The notes under the pieces are model-generated. The model did no database searches. It had not been told where the DNA came from and saw only the letters and a list, made by a program, of their open reading frames with translations. From NCBI RefSeq assembly GCF_900105475.1, contig NZ_LT629777.1, forward strand, positions 4,340,001 to 4,404,000: 64,000 nt of DNA. The letters run 5' to 3'. Source of the DNA: Pseudomonas asplenii. GTDB lineage: Bacteria > Pseudomonadota > Gammaproteobacteria > Pseudomonadales > Pseudomonadaceae. This document shows, piece after piece, positions 53,523 through 61,452 of this stretch (positions within the stretch are counted from its first letter, which is position 1; every line of letters starts with the position of its first letter). The position numbers were made by a program, and so were the translations under genes.

Positions 53523-53852
53523 TCAATCCACAATAAAGAGTGTGGCGCCGGTGCTGGTTGATGATCGGTGCGCTTCTGCGTTGTCAGCTACCTGGTAGCT
53601 CATGCCCGCTGTCAGGGTGAATTCACGGCCATCTTCCAACTCGGTCTCCAGTTGGCCTTCCAGGCAGAGCAAAATGTGTCCCTTGCGACACCAATGATCG
53701 GCAAGGTAGCCCGGACTGTATTCGACCTGTCGCACCCGTATCGTCCCGAACTGGCAGGTGCGCCAGTAGGCCGTACCGGTTTCTCCCGGGTGCACGGTCG
53801 CTTCGATCTTCGACCAGTCGGTCGTTCCAAAAGGGATAGCTGTCAGCTCCAT
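53523..53852 (-). CDS. DHCW-motif cupin fold protein
   Basis: A 109-residue single-domain cupin. After MELTAIPFGTTDWSKIE comes the diagnostic LADHWCRKGHILLCLEGQLE (Asp52-His53-Trp54-Cys55, the motif that names the family) and GREFTLTAGMSYQVADNAEAHR. These small cupins bind a metal through His residues but their reaction is unknown. ATG 53852 with GAGG upstream is preferred to the TTG that opens the longer frame. The corresponding gene in copy B is destroyed by a 420-base deletion and a start-codon change. Confidence 0.87.
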   Translation of the reverse strand: MELTAIPFGTTDWSKIEATVHPGETGTAYWRTCQFGTIRVRQVEYSPGYLADHWCRKGHILLCLEGQLETELEDGREFTLTAGMSYQVADNAEAHRSSTSTGATLFIVD

Positions 53853-53968
53853 GTCCGCCTCATTCAATCGATGGAATCCGGATCGTATCGACGGGGTACT
53901 CCTGTCGATAGATACAGACCGGCATTGATTGCGTCATACAGCACGTTCGCGAGGTCATGGATGGGGGA

Positions 53969-54010
53969 TTACTGCGCCGCACCTGCAACCGGATAAACCA
54001 CTTCCTTTGT
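53969..54010 (-). pseudogene. 3' remnant of the 56263-56829 lipoprotein gene
   Basis: The last 13 codons of the lipoprotein gene (KEVVYPVAGAAQ then stop) are present here with near-identical DNA, but the sequence upstream (toward 54089) is unrelated, so this is a truncated end produced by the duplication and not a gene. Confidence 0.7.
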
Positions 54011-54088
54011 GAGTCCCTTCGAATAGCTGCGCGAAAAACAGACGTCTTACCGACTCTTTTCAAAAGGTGATGGCTTCGGGCAAAAACG

Positions 54089-54568
54089 TCAGTGACTGGC
54101 ATGCCTCAGGCTGGTGATGGCCAGAAAGACTGTCGGCCCGTCGGGTGGTGACGGTGCTCGGTAGCAGCCCAGCGCACCCAGATGCTGAACGGCGATAGCC
54201 GTCAGTTCCCAGGCCATGGACTCATCTTCGAGGGCCACTGCCTCGTCATTGCCAAATAGCTCGTAGCCCGTAATCGCCTGCAGTTCCTTCAAGGGGAGGG
54301 CTTGTTCGCGAAGTGCTTGTGGCACCGTGGGATTGCTCCAGGCCCACTTCCAACTTGAGTGTTTGGGTGAGAAAGATCCAATGTTGAGTATCTGCGCCTC
54401 GACGGCCAACCTGTCGTGCGCATCGAAGAACTTCAGGGTGGCGCTTTCCTGGTCGAGCCACCAACGTTCCATGTCACCCAGTGTGTAGAGCCGCTGGAGT
54501 TCCTCCTGCTTGCTCATCAACGCCGCCATGGCCGTTTCCAGCAGTCTTTCAAATGTGTGTTCCGACAC
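54089..54568 (-). CDS. DUF6882-like protein
   Basis: A 159-residue soluble protein. SPKHSSWKWAWSNPTVPQAL, the AITGYELFGNDEAVALEDES and AWELTAIAVQHLGALGCYR segments fit the DUF6882 layout (W-x-W-A-N-P, TG-x-x-x-F, AWE-A/T-A), a family of unknown role. The start is GTG with AAGGA upstream. It lies between the two copies of the duplicated segment, on the same strand, and is not itself duplicated. Confidence 0.72.
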   Translation of the reverse strand: MSEHTFERLLETAMAALMSKQEELQRLYTLGDMERWWLDQESATLKFFDAHDRLAVEAQILNIGSFSPKHSSWKWAWSNPTVPQALREQALPLKELQAITGYELFGNDEAVALEDESMAWELTAIAVQHLGALGCYRAPSPPDGPTVFLAITSLRHASH

Positions 54569-54585
54569 TTGTCTTCCTTAGGTAT

Positions 54586-54816
54586 TCATCCAGGTTTTGC
54601 GATGTCTCGGGATTTTGTCACAAACCCATTTGTAGGTGGGGGCCGGCTCGAACGTGAATGACCCGGCCCAAGGCGCCGTTCCAGTGAATGTTTGGCACCA
54701 GCTTGGTGAATGCCCGGGCCATGGCATTGGGCGCAGCACTGTGGGGAATTGCTCACGAAAGAGGGTGAGCTACCTCGGCCGTTGCAACCGGGGCACGTTA
54801 TCTGATACTCGAACAC
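54586..54816 (-). CDS. Possible small CXXCXGXG zinc-finger protein
   Basis: A GTG-started 76-codon frame with CPGCNGRG near residue 8 and CAQCHGPG near residue 27, two matches to the DnaJ-type CXXCXGXG zinc motif. After that the sequence is Pro/Arg-rich and looks unconserved, so the protein may be truncated or the frame extended beyond a shorter gene. No ribosome site could be assigned with certainty. Its 5' end lies at the left edge of copy B. Confidence 0.35.
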   Translation of the reverse strand: MFEYQITCPGCNGRGSSPSFVSNSPQCCAQCHGPGIHQAGAKHSLERRLGPGHSRSSRPPPTNGFVTKSRDIAKPG

Positions 54817-54879
54817 AGGCTCGACGCACCCTGGGCCAGTGGTTTCACTCCAGGCAGCCTCTCTTCGAGAAAGCCTGAC

Positions 54880-55956
54880 TCATTCAACGCGCGCAGGCCC
54901 AACGGCGGCGGGAAGTGCCGGGCTCCGCCACAGCACGGGCCAGTAGGCCTCGTTCAGCCCTACGCAAAGGGTCATTTGCGCGGCTCGGGTCAGCCTGAAA
55001 GCGCTGCCGTCATATTGCCAGTGCAGGGACGTACCGCATCCTCCCATGCTCATTGCCAGTTCATGACTGCTGAGTTCCCCGTTGGCCGGATCGAACTGGA
55101 TGCTGCCGTTGGGCAGCATGTCCGGCATCCGGGGCACTGCGTCGATCCTGGCAGGGCGGGCTTGTTCGGGATGGGCGATGGGTGTTTCGTACAGGTGGTA
55201 TGAACAGTTGTATGCGGCGCAATCGGTCTTGATAACCACCAGCGCTTGGCGATCACTCAAGGCAAAGGCTTCGCCTTCGGCGGGGGTGTCGTCGAGTTTA
55301 TTCTGCTGCCATGAAGTGTGTGTGGCCGCCATGACCACATCCCGTATGTGTCGGGCCTGAGCCGGGTCCAGCGCCACTGGAGGGTACCACGGGGGCAGGG
55401 TTGGGCGGTGTGGGGCGGGCATTACAGCGCTGGCCGCCCCCTGGCGTACCAGCGCTGTGACGGTGCCGACCCGGCCCTGTACCAAGTCCATCAGCAGCAG
55501 CGCCCCGCTCATGCCGGCCAGGGATGCGAACGACTGGCCATTCCGGGTGGGAAGGGTCAGTTCGTGACCATTACGCAACTCTGCGATCAGCGCTTTGGCC
55601 TGATCGCCTGCCGCACTCAGGACCTCGGGTACATCCCCGTCTTTCAGCTCGCCAGCTGCCAGGGAAGTTCGCAGCGGCTTGCCGTCGAGCAGTGGCTTGC
55701 CCGTAATGGGGTTATAGCTGAAGACCCCGACCCGCAACGCGCCTGCCGGTCCCGCTTCGCGGATGATACGCAGGCTGAAGGTGAGCCGGCCGCCATTATC
55801 GTCGCGCATGGGGACTGCGCCGATGGCGGTGCACGAGCGAATGTTATCGCACGCGATCACCCAGTCCTTGATCTCCCGGTAGAGCGGTACCTGTTCTTCC
55901 GCATAGGCAGCGCAACTGGTGACGGCTAGGAGCAGGGCGACGAGAGGGTGGGCCAT
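54880..55956 (-). CDS. DUF1176 domain protein, copy B
   Basis: A 358-residue exported protein with signal peptide LVALLLAVTSCAAYA, closely related to the 52176-53240 product along its whole length. The same Cys pairs (VIACDN..SCTAIG; TDCAAYNCSY; MGGCGTSLHW) are kept. Differences cluster in the Pro/Ala-rich linker (~residues 170-195) and the C-terminal ten residues. Substitutions between the copies are conservative, so both probably function. Which copy is ancestral is not certain. Confidence 0.88.
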   Translation of the reverse strand: MAHPLVALLLAVTSCAAYAEEQVPLYREIKDWVIACDNIRSCTAIGAVPMRDDNGGRLTFSLRIIREAGPAGALRVGVFSYNPITGKPLLDGKPLRTSLAAGELKDGDVPEVLSAAGDQAKALIAELRNGHELTLPTRNGQSFASLAGMSGALLLMDLVQGRVGTVTALVRQGAASAVMPAPHRPTLPPWYPPVALDPAQARHIRDVVMAATHTSWQQNKLDDTPAEGEAFALSDRQALVVIKTDCAAYNCSYHLYETPIAHPEQARPARIDAVPRMPDMLPNGSIQFDPANGELSSHELAMSMGGCGTSLHWQYDGSAFRLTRAAQMTLCVGLNEAYWPVLWRSPALPAAVGPARVE

Positions 55957-56001
55957 AAGCGCATTACCTGGAGATTGCGAGCGGCGGTATTAGGCCACGA
56001 A

Positions 56002-56118
56002 TCAACCGGGACGGTTAACCGTTGGTTGCGGAGCACAGAAAAAAGCAGAGTGCTCACAATCGATGTGCAAGGCTGAGCGGGCCGTCTTGTCCCGGCACAC
56101 GTAAAAGTGCTTGGCGGA
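56002..56118 (-). pseudogene. C-terminal remnant of the 53286-53507 ORF in copy B
   Basis: The 36 codons AKHFYVCRDKTARSAL and onward to FFCAPQPTVNRPG and stop match the copy A ORF, but the N-terminal part is replaced by cupin-start sequence because of the internal deletion. There is no usable start codon. Confidence 0.6.
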
Positions 56119-56262
56119 TGGCAAAAGGGATAGCTGTCAGCTCCAGGGCCGCCTCATTCAATCGATGGAGTCTGGATCGTATCGACGGGGTACTCCTGTC
56201 GATAGATACAGACCGGCATTGATTACGTCATACAGCACGTTCGCGAGGTCATTGATGGGGGA

Positions 56263-56829
56263 TTACTGCGCCGCACCTGCAACCGGATAAACCACTTCTT
56301 TCGTGTCCAGATTCCGAATCTCGGATTTGATGGTAATGACCGACTCCTGACGTCCCGGAGGCCCGTTGACATCTTCGCGAGTCGAAAAGTCCACGACATA
56401 ACGCTGGCCCGTGCGGAATTCGACATCGCGCGCGCCGAAGCCGCACTTGGCACCGCCGGTACCCAGTGCATTCATCGAGACCCAGCACCAAGTCAGTGAG
56501 TGTTTGCCAGGTGTCAACTTGAGCGCCTGCATGCCGGAAACATCGAGAATCGAGCGACGTCCGGCACCTGGCAGCGGTTGGTCATCCACTGCCGTTGCCA
56601 GTAGCAGCCGGTGGAAGGGTACGCCAAGTGCGCGGTACTTGATGGTCGCGAAATACACAACCGGCGCATCGATGGTGTTATCGGACAGGTCATAGGGTTT
56701 CATCAACTCCGGCGCCCACTCGCCTTGGTAATCCTTGTAGTGGTAGTTGTTGGAGCAGGCGGTGGTGAGGGCGGCGGCCAGCAGGGCCGTCGATAGCTTG
56801 AGATATGACAGAGGGCGTAACGATCGCAC
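56263..56829 (-). CDS. Hypothetical lipoprotein
   Basis: A 188-residue protein with a lipoprotein signal (KLSTALLAAALTTAC, Cys ~24). The mature part (ALKLTPGKHSLTWCWVSM, EFRTGQRYVVDFS) is beta-rich and resembles DUF2846-type lipoproteins in the LTPGKHSL segment. GTG at 56829 is taken as the start because AAGGA lies just upstream; the open frame continues further upstream without a signal. Its last 13 codons also exist as a remnant at 53969-54010. Confidence 0.78.
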   Translation of the reverse strand: MRSLRPLSYLKLSTALLAAALTTACSNNYHYKDYQGEWAPELMKPYDLSDNTIDAPVVYFATIKYRALGVPFHRLLLATAVDDQPLPGAGRRSILDVSGMQALKLTPGKHSLTWCWVSMNALGTGGAKCGFGARDVEFRTGQRYVVDFSTREDVNGPPGRQESVITIKSEIRNLDTKEVVYPVAGAAQ

Positions 56830-56935
56830 AGTTCTTCCTTGTTGAACTAAACCCACAGGATGGCGCGTTGGAAGCGGCCGCTCTGCGGATGGGTGGTGTC
56901 TAAATGCTATCATTTTCGCATTAATGAAGGCACTT

Positions 56936-57196
56936 ATGCGAGCTGTCCACAAGTACAGCTACATGCCTTCTATTTATTGTCAGGGCAACAAATTGAGAGA
57001 CGAGTTCATCGAAGCGCTTGAAGAAATTTCAGGACTGATGTCAAACGCCTACGAGCAATTCGATCCAGTATTGGGCGATCATCCGCTGGCTCAGGCGGGT
57101 TTGAGGAATGGGGCTGAGATTGTTCTGGATTATCTTGATCACAACGAGGCTGGAGTGGCGTTCGACCATCACCGGCTTCGACGCCTACCTACGTAA
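56936..57196 (+). CDS. Possible MafI-like small protein
   Basis: An 86-residue helical product (RDEFIEALEEISGLMSNAYE, NGAEIVLDYLDHNEAGVAFD). The last part resembles the L-x-Y-x-x-x-x-E-x-x-x-A-x-x-x-L pattern of MafI family immunity proteins, but its C-terminus (HHRLRRLPT) deviates and may be frameshifted. GAAGG precedes the ATG at 56936. No toxin gene lies next to it, so if it is immunity it is an orphan. Confidence 0.45.
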   Translation: MRAVHKYSYMPSIYCQGNKLRDEFIEALEEISGLMSNAYEQFDPVLGDHPLAQAGLRNGAEIVLDYLDHNEAGVAFDHHRLRRLPT

Positions 57197-57206
57197 CATC
57201 CCGCAA

Positions 57207-59231
57207 CTACAACCTGAACCGCGAAACCATCGTGCGCAGATCGCCTGCCAGCAGTGACAGTTCCTTGGCCGTCATCGCGTTGTCGTCGATGCCCTGCATC
57301 AGTTGCACACTGCCGTTGCGAATCTCGGTCACGTTGCGATTGATGTCTTCCGACACGGCGTGTTGTTGAACCGCCGCACTGGCGATCTGGGTGTTCATGC
57401 CAACGATCTGTTCCACCCCGGCATTGATCGTATCCAGGCTGCTCGAAGCCTGATCGGCCGACTCGATACAGGCCTGGGCGCGCAGTTGGCCGGCGGTCAT
57501 CTGCTCGACGGCCACCGATGTGGCTTGTTGCAACTCCTGGATGATGGTGCGGATTTCTTCCGTGGATGTCTGCGTGCGCGAAGCCAGGCTCCGCACCTCG
57601 TCCGCTACCACGGCAAAGCCACGGCCCTGTTCGCCGGCACGGGCGGCTTCGATGGCGGCGTTCAAGGCCAGCAGGTTGGTTTGACCGGCGATATTGCCGA
57701 TCACCGCGATGACGCCGCCAATCTGTTCACTGTGCAGGGCCAGTGCCGAAACCCTCTGCGCACTGAGTTCCACTTCACCGGCCAAGGCTTCGATGGTCTC
57801 GCGGGTTTCCTGCATCTTCGCCAGGCCTAGGTTGGACGCCCGGCTGGCGTGTTCGGCCGCATGCGCTGCACCCTCGGTGTTCTGCGCCACATCGGCGACG
57901 CTGGTGGTCATTTCGTTGATGGCGGTGGCAACCTGTTCGGTTTCGCCTTGTTGGGCATTCATTGCGTGTTTGGCGCGTTCGATGGACAGGCTCATACGGG
58001 TGGCCGCTTCGGACACGGACTGCGAGCTGCGCTCAACCTGCGCAAGCGATGCGCTGAAGGCCTGCACCATGTGGTTGAGACCGTTGCTGACGTCGGCCAT
58101 TTCATCCTTGCCTTGCACCTGTACCCGGGCGGTCAGGTCGCCCTGGGCAATACGCTGTGTGACGGCCAGTACTTCGTGAATGGCTTTGCGCATGGCGCTG
58201 TAGATACCGCTGAACGCGTACACCAGCAGCAATCCCAGCAGCATGGATGTGCTAAGAATAACCGTGCGTTCCGAGACTTTGTCCTGCACCCGCTGTTCCA
58301 GCGTGGTTTGCAGCGCTTGCTGCAGGGCGTCTTGTGCCTTGTACAAGTCGGCGACCACGGCGTTGCCTTGGGCAGGCAGATTCTGCACCCCGCCGATGGT
58401 TTCGCTGGTTGAGGCGAGCAGGCCCTCAAGTCCATTGCGGAAACTGTCCAGGCCCGCCAAGGCGCTGGTAATCGGCGTTTGAATCTGGTCGGTCAGGGCC
58501 GGCTCTTTGCGGCGCAGCAGCGCGAGGCTTTGCAGCAGCTCGTTGCGGGTCAGCATTTCATTTTTGAGCGTGGCCTTGATCGCACCACGTGTGCCCGCGC
58601 TTAACGTTTGCCCGTCACGCAGACCGCCGGCCATGCCCCGCAACTGGCCGACGATGTTGATCTGGCGGGGCAGTCGCAAGGTGCTCTGGTCGATCATGAA
58701 CAGCGAGGCGTAGTCCTCGTCCAGCACCATCCCCGAGGTGGCGGACACGAAGTAGATGAAGTTCAAGGTTTCGGTGAGCTGGTCGTTCCAGTCATCGAAC
58801 ATCGTGCCTTGGTTGGCTGCGGATTTCGCTCGTTCGATCAAGCGCTGGGCGCTGCTATGCAGGCGTTGTACACGGTCGCCGGTTTCCAGCAGGCTGTTGA
58901 ATTGCCGGTCGGTGGTTTCGAGTTTTGCAAAGGCGTCTTCCAGTTTTATCTGGTTTGCCTGTACCTCGGCTACGGCCGTTTGATCACCGCTGAGCAATCG
59001 GTGGGTGAGCGCGCGTTGCAACATGGATAAGCGCAGCACCGGCGTGACTTCTATCAGGTAGCGTTGGCCGATCTGTTCCGAGCGGATGACGTCGAGGCTG
59101 TCGTTGATCTGATTGATAACGCGTGTGCCCAGCAGGGTCAGCGGGATCAGGATGATGATCGCCAGCAGTCCGAACTTGGTGCGGAAGCGCAAGCGATTGG
59201 CCAGGTTAATGGCAGGGGTCAGAATATTCAT
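57207..59231 (-). CDS. Methyl-accepting chemotaxis protein with helical sensor
   Basis: A 674-residue chemoreceptor. TM1 is [20 protein letters not shown] (~20-40). The ~280-residue periplasmic part is entirely helical (long Leu/Gln-rich stretches, no Cache motifs), as in HBM-type sensors. TM2 is [24 protein letters not shown] follows ([15 protein letters not shown]) and then the signalling domain with [20 protein letters not shown]. Ligand unknown. It is divergent from the amidase gene across a 436-base region with a striking inverted repeat. Confidence 0.94.
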   Translation of the reverse strand: MNILTPAINLANRLRFRTKFGLLAIIILIPLTLLGTRVINQINDSLDVIRSEQIGQRYLIEVTPVLRLSMLQRALTHRLLSGDQTAVAEVQANQIKLEDAFAKLETTDRQFNSLLETGDRVQRLHSSAQRLIERAKSAANQGTMFDDWNDQLTETLNFIYFVSATSGMVLDEDYASLFMIDQSTLRLPRQINIVGQLRGMAGGLRDGQTLSAGTRGAIKATLKNEMLTRNELLQSLALLRRKEPALTDQIQTPITSALAGLDSFRNGLEGLLASTSETIGGVQNLPAQGNAVVADLYKAQDALQQALQTTLEQRVQDKVSERTVILSTSMLLGLLLVYAFSGIYSAMRKAIHEVLAVTQRIAQGDLTARVQVQGKDEMADVSNGLNHMVQAFSASLAQVERSSQSVSEAATRMSLSIERAKHAMNAQQGETEQVATAINEMTTSVADVAQNTEGAAHAAEHASRASNLGLAKMQETRETIEALAGEVELSAQRVSALALHSEQIGGVIAVIGNIAGQTNLLALNAAIEAARAGEQGRGFAVVADEVRSLASRTQTSTEEIRTIIQELQQATSVAVEQMTAGQLRAQACIESADQASSSLDTINAGVEQIVGMNTQIASAAVQQHAVSEDINRNVTEIRNGSVQLMQGIDDNAMTAKELSLLAGDLRTMVSRFRL

Positions 59232-59667
59232 ATCGTTCTCACAGCCCGCTAGGGGTACTTGATGAGTGTGTGTGAGAACAGTCCGTTTCTCGGATTGTTA
59301 TTGGCCGTTTCGGCGAATAACACGCTTGGATGTAAGGAATTTCTTCCCTGAGCGTATCGGGAGCTAAAGTAATAACTTTATAGAAAATTGTACAAATATA
59401 TATTTTTGTACAATATCTGAACGTTTATGATGAGCCGATGTCATTTTGGCATCATTTTCGGAGCGTGGGCGGCAAAGCAGGGGTGGGCATGCGACCGATA
59501 GTCATTTTCTGTCGGTGCGTTCGACAGATCCACGCACATCCACTCGCGCAGTTCCGTCATCAGATACGCCAGCATCGCGGTCGAGCACGTGAGCCGCGTC
59601 GGTGGCTGGGGTAAGATGAGGCGTTTGCAATCACTGCCTCCCCCTATCAGCAGCCCACGGTAACAGC
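59232..59667. promoter_or_regulatory. Gene-free region between chemoreceptor and amidase
   Basis: This 436-base divergent region is AT-rich from 59330 to 59450 and holds the perfect repeat described separately. Only short open frames are present. The promoters of the chemoreceptor (-) and amidase (+) genes should lie here; no clear -35/-10 pairs were fixed. Confidence 0.45.
59387..59414. promoter_or_regulatory. Paired TTGTACAA boxes forming a 28-base perfect repeat
   Basis: ATTGTACAAA and TTTGTACAAT are perfect 10-bp inverted arms around an 8-base AT spacer. Each arm contains its own palindrome TTGTACAA, with centres 18 bases apart, an arrangement suited to two dimers of a regulator or one tetramer. 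It lies ~155 bases upstream of the chemoreceptor and ~255 bases upstream of the amidase start. Confidence 0.6.
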
Positions 59668-61383
59668 ATGATCGAAGTAACCGAGGTTTCCATCGCGCAA
59701 TTGCGCGCCGCGCTCGAATCCGGCCAGACCACGGCGGTAGAGCTGGTCCAGGCCTATCTCGCGCGGATTGATGCCTACGATGGCGCCAACACACCCACCG
59801 CCCTCAACGCCGTGGTGGTGCGTAACCCCGAAGCACTCAACGAAGCGCGGGCCTCCGATGCCCGCCGAGCCCGAGGCGAAACGCTGGGCCCGCTGGATGG
59901 CATTCCTTATACGGCCAAGGACAGCTACCTGGTCAAGGGCCTGACCGCCGCTTCCGGCAGCCCGGCGTTTGCCAAGCTGGTTGCCTATCGCGACGCCTTC
60001 ACCATCGAGCGCCTGCGTGCCGCCGGGGCGATCTGCCTGGGCAAGACCAACATGCCGCCGATGGCGAACGGTGGTATGCAGCGTGGCGTCTACGGTCGGG
60101 CCGAAAGCCCGTACAACGCCGACTACCTGACCGCACCCTTTGCCTCGGGCTCTTCGAACGGTGCGGGTACGGCGACAGCCGCGAGCTTTTGCGCCTTCGG
60201 CCTGGCCGAAGAAACCTGGTCGAGCGGTCGTGGCCCGGCGTCGAACAACGGCCTGTGCGCCTACACCCCATCGCGCGGGGTGATTTCGGTACGCGGTAAC
60301 TGGCCGTTGACGCCGACCATGGACGTGGTGGTGCCTTACGCCCGGACCATGGCCGACCTGCTGGAAGTGCTCGATGTGGTGGTCGCCGAAGACCCCGACA
60401 CGCGCGGCGACCTGTGGCGTCTGCAGCCCTGGGTGCCGATTCCGAGCGTGATGTCGGTGCGGCCCGAATCCTATGCGGCCCTGGCGGTCGGCGCCGAGGC
60501 GCTGGCTGGCAAGCGCCTGGGGGTGCCGCGCATGTTCATCAATGCCGACCCCGAGGCCGGTACCAGCGAAGCGCCGGGTATTGGCGGCCCGACCGGGCAG
60601 CGCATCAACACCCGTGCTTCGGTGATCGAACTGTGGCAACAGGCCCGCCAGGCCCTGGAAGCCGCCGGTGCCGAAGTGATCGAGGTGGATTTCCCGCTGG
60701 TGTCCAACTGCGAGGGCGACCGCCCCGGCGCGCCGACGGTGTTCAACCGTGGGCTGGTGTCCAAGGAGTTCCTGCACCATGAGTTGTGGGACCTGAGCGC
60801 CTGGGCCTTCGACGATTTCCTGCGGGCCAACGGCGATCCTCACCTGAACCGCCTGGTGGATGTCGACGGTCCGCTGATTTTCCCCCACGACCCGGGCACG
60901 CTGCCAAACCGCGAGGGCGACCTGGCGGCGGGTATGGATGAGTACGTGCGCATGGCCGAGCGCGGCATCACCCCGTGGAACGAGATCAGTACGTTGCCTA
61001 ACGGGTTGCGTGGGCTGGAACAGACCCGGCGCATCGACCTCGAAGACTGGATGCAGGATCGGCGGCTGGATGCGGTGCTGTTCCCGACCGTGGCCGACGT
61101 CGGCCCTGCCAATGCCGATGTCGACCCGGCGTCGGCGGACATTGCCTGGAGTAATGGAGTCTGGGTGGCCAATGGCAACCTGGCGATCCGTCACCTGGGC
61201 GTGCCGACAGTCACCGTACCGATGGGAGTGATGGCCGATATCGGCATGCCGGTGGGGCTGACTTTCGCCGGTCGTGCCTACGACGATTCGACGCTGTTGA
61301 GTCTGGCGGCGGCTTTCGAGTCGACCGGCAGCAAGCGCCTGATCCCGCCGCGCACACCGGCCCTGGTCGCCGGCAAGCCGTAA
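59668..61383 (+). CDS. Amidase signature family enzyme
   Basis: A 571-residue amidase. The catalytic Lys is Lys84 in GIPYTAKDSYLVKG; the cis-Ser region is ASGSSNGAGTATAAS (Ser162/163); the nucleophile aligns with Ser186 in EETWSSGRGPAS, where the usual GTDTGGSIR is replaced by a Trp-Ser variant. The family hydrolyses amide bonds of small molecules or peptides; the altered nucleophile loop suggests a distinct substrate. It has an ATG in a weak ribosome-site context and runs divergently from a chemoreceptor gene, so the two may be linked by a common ligand. Confidence 0.88.
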   Translation: MIEVTEVSIAQLRAALESGQTTAVELVQAYLARIDAYDGANTPTALNAVVVRNPEALNEARASDARRARGETLGPLDGIPYTAKDSYLVKGLTAASGSPAFAKLVAYRDAFTIERLRAAGAICLGKTNMPPMANGGMQRGVYGRAESPYNADYLTAPFASGSSNGAGTATAASFCAFGLAEETWSSGRGPASNNGLCAYTPSRGVISVRGNWPLTPTMDVVVPYARTMADLLEVLDVVVAEDPDTRGDLWRLQPWVPIPSVMSVRPESYAALAVGAEALAGKRLGVPRMFINADPEAGTSEAPGIGGPTGQRINTRASVIELWQQARQALEAAGAEVIEVDFPLVSNCEGDRPGAPTVFNRGLVSKEFLHHELWDLSAWAFDDFLRANGDPHLNRLVDVDGPLIFPHDPGTLPNREGDLAAGMDEYVRMAERGITPWNEISTLPNGLRGLEQTRRIDLEDWMQDRRLDAVLFPTVADVGPANADVDPASADIAWSNGVWVANGNLAIRHLGVPTVTVPMGVMADIGMPVGLTFAGRAYDDSTLLSLAAAFESTGSKRLIPPRTPALVAGKP

Positions 61384-61452
61384 TCACCGCAGCGGATTGG
61401 CGCCACGCTGGCGCCAATCCCGGTGGTTCATTTCAAGCTCGAGTCGTGCGGC

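Larger units (their letters stand above)
52109..54011. repeat. Segmental duplication, copy A
   Basis: This segment and 54816-56305 are diverged direct copies. It spans the 3' end of the frameshifted membrane gene, the first DUF1176 gene, an ORF (53286-53507), the cupin gene and the last 42 bases of a lipoprotein gene. Homology begins at CAGGCTCGACG and ends at ACCACTTC; the offset is 2707 at the left edge and 2294 at the right, so copy B lost about 413 bases. Confidence 0.85.
54816..56305. repeat. Segmental duplication, copy B
   Basis: This direct copy carries a 3' remnant of the membrane gene (TQARRTLGQW, then FEKA and stop, at 54816-54878), the second DUF1176 gene, the C-terminal remnant of ORF 53286 (56002-56118) and the lipoprotein 3' end. 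Relative to copy A, bases equivalent to 53407-53828 are missing, joining the ORF remnant to the cupin gene start, where ATG has become CTG. Confidence 0.85.

Noticed and set aside
59441..59575. A short - strand frame (MLAYLMTELREWMCVDL) before the amidase gene
   Set aside because: It looks slightly protein-like but has no ribosome site and only ~44 codons; it was left as a probable chance frame.
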